Shown: positions 4,785-5,647 of the stretch, piece after piece | Numbering within the stretch: the stretch's first letter is position 1 | How the letters are laid out: every line of letters begins with the position of its first letter | Assembly: GCA_030630935.1 (NCBI GenBank) | Contig: DAOVMD010000229.1 | Location: 1 to 5,647 of the forward strand | DNA from: Candidatus Mcinerneyibacteriota bacterium | Lineage (GTDB): Bacteria > AUK180 > JAQVHJ01 | Reading direction: 5' to 3' | Length of the DNA: 5,647 nucleotides | The notes under the pieces: model-generated | Seen by the model: the letters and a program-made list of their open reading frames with translations, nothing else | Databases searched by the model: none | What the model was told of the DNA's origin: nothing | Position numbers and translations under genes: made by a program

Positions 4785-4820
4785 ACTTGCACATTTGAAC
4801 ACTTGAACACTTGAACACTT
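4785..4820. repeat. 8-bp tandem array (ACTTGAAC)
   Basis: Units are ACTTGCAC, ATTTGAAC, ACTTGAAC, ACTTGAAC and a partial ACTT. The array ends 14 bp before the -35 box of the next gene, so changes in copy number would alter upstream DNA but not the promoter spacing. The rest of 4672-4784 shows nothing recognisable. Confidence 0.8.
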
Positions 4821-4834
4821 TTAATTTTTACTTC

Positions 4835-4863
4835 TTGACAATCCTAAGGTTTTCAGTTATAAT
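4835..4863 (+). promoter_or_regulatory. Sigma70-type promoter of the secreted-protein gene
   Basis: TTGACA (4835-4840) and TATAAT (4858-4863) have a 17-bp spacer, a perfect match. A start near 4870 leaves a leader of about 90 nt before the chosen ATG at 4962, the longest leader in the window. Confidence 0.8.
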
Positions 4864-4951
4864 AATTTTGGTATATTATGGTCGGGAACTATGATAATTA
4901 TCACTTATGTTTTTCCTTGCCAGATGGATATACCTTTAATTATTTTAAAAT

Positions 4952-4955
4952 GGAG
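4952..4955 (+). promoter_or_regulatory. Ribosome binding site that fixes the secreted-protein start
   Basis: GGAG lies six bases before the ATG at 4962. The in-frame ATG at 4878 would add 28 residues in front of the signal peptide and has no ribosome site. Confidence 0.7.
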
Positions 4956-4961
4956 AATCCG

Positions 4962-5606
4962 ATGAAACAAAAATATTTTATACTTGTGCTTTGTTTTTTT
5001 ATTATATTCTGCGGGACAAGTGTTTTCTCTTATGATAAAATTGAAATTGAGATAACGGAAGTTCCCTATGTTGAACCGTATGCATTTTTGGGTGTAACTT
5101 TTGAAACAGGCGGGAGCCAGTCTGTAGGATTAAGAGATGTGCCGGACTCATCTCTTTCCTGTTCACAAACAGGTTTTTCTCTTTGGATGATGTCCGCCCG
5201 GCATAATCAGGATTTCCAATTTCAAACTCACCTTGGGTATAAAGGTATTGATGTAAGTAAATTCGACTTACCGAATCTTGAAACAATTTCAAATATGGAG
5301 ATATTTATTGGTGGCCGTTTCTTTCCGCGTTACCCGACATTTGCATTGAGTAAACTCCCGGTAAGGCTAACATTTTCTGCCTTAGGCGGTCTTTGCTGGG
5401 TTGGAGATAACATGGCATTCTCAATGCTCTTCAGTGCAGGTTTCGTTATTTCTTCAAAGGATAATCCTACCGGAATGACTTTCGAAATAGGCTATAGACC
5501 CGGATTACTTTATACTTACCAGCCAGATTATGTTTCCGAAACAGAAATTCAAATTGATATTGAACCGTCCTGGATATTCAGGATTGGTTTTTTATTCGGA
5601 CCATAG
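4962..5606 (+). CDS. Secreted, probably outer-membrane beta-barrel protein of unknown function
   Basis: The protein has 214 aa. It starts with a classical signal peptide: MKQK, then a hydrophobic core (about 5-17), with probable signal peptidase I cleavage after VFS (residue 23). C17 is not in a proper lipobox, so it is unlikely to be a lipoprotein. The mature part alternates polar and hydrophobic residues in amphipathic stretches typical of membrane strands, for example YAFLGVTFETG (40-50), MEIFIGGRF (112-120), VRLTFSALGGLCWV (134-147), MAFSMLFSAGFVIS (151-164), MTFEIGYRPGLLYTY (172-186), and a final WIFRIGFLFGP (204-214). The ending resembles the aromatic last strand of barrel proteins, although two residues follow the terminal Phe. 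This implies an outer membrane. No specific family is recognised. The ATG at 4962 was chosen for its GGAG and signal peptide. It has its own promoter. Confidence 0.72.
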   Translation: MKQKYFILVLCFFIIFCGTSVFSYDKIEIEITEVPYVEPYAFLGVTFETGGSQSVGLRDVPDSSLSCSQTGFSLWMMSARHNQDFQFQTHLGYKGIDVSKFDLPNLETISNMEIFIGGRFFPRYPTFALSKLPVRLTFSALGGLCWVGDNMAFSMLFSAGFVISSKDNPTGMTFEIGYRPGLLYTYQPDYVSETEIQIDIEPSWIFRIGFLFGP

Positions 5607-5647
5607 CCTTCTGGTTACATACTCAAATAGTAGTTTCTTTATTTTGG

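Overview
This is an AT-rich bacterial window. The organism cannot be named from the sequence. Near-consensus sigma70 promoters, a CCA-encoding tRNA and Shine-Dalgarno sites show it is bacterial. A secreted, probably beta-barrel protein at the right end suggests a cell with an outer membrane. Sparse single genes, long repeat-bearing spacers and unfamiliar hypothetical proteins would fit an uncultured candidate-phylum lineage, but that is inference.

Layout. Positions 1-249 are non-coding and hold a hairpin and short tandem repeats. A minus-strand gene of unknown function (250-681) and a tRNA-Glu(CTC) gene (851-925) are read divergently from back-to-back promoters. Positions 926-1332 are a spacer with repeats and a likely decayed remnant of a four-helix-bundle (S23-type) gene near 1146-1251. 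The clearest functional unit follows. A promoter and a 40-bp dyad-symmetric site in the leader precede a fused HTH-nucleotidyltransferase gene (1434-2018). That gene overlaps by 23 bp a HEPN-domain gene (1996-2436). Together they read as an MNT/HEPN toxin-antitoxin-type module with a built-in repressor. Downstream are a 32-nt hairpin, a 13-bp tandem array, a TPR/ST7-like protein gene (2705-3637) and a stand-alone RQC-type winged-helix gene (3799-4374). A structured, relatively GC-rich spacer with no gene comes next. The window closes with a signal-peptide-bearing, probably outer-membrane protein gene (4962-5606).

How the genes relate. Only the HTH-MNT and HEPN genes form an operon. Every other gene has its own promoter with a nearly perfect -35/-10 pair, so most of the window is a series of independent one-gene units. 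The spacers carry short tandem arrays whose units differ from spacer to spacer. A 14-bp inverted repeat brackets the module, and this, together with the gene remnant, suggests accessory DNA that turns over. No transposase, integrase, CRISPR array or rRNA is visible.

The MNT/HEPN class is already known. The less ordinary points are the HTH fused to the nucleotidyltransferase, the Tyr in place of the usual HEPN catalytic His, and the large operator/hairpin next to the ribosome binding site.
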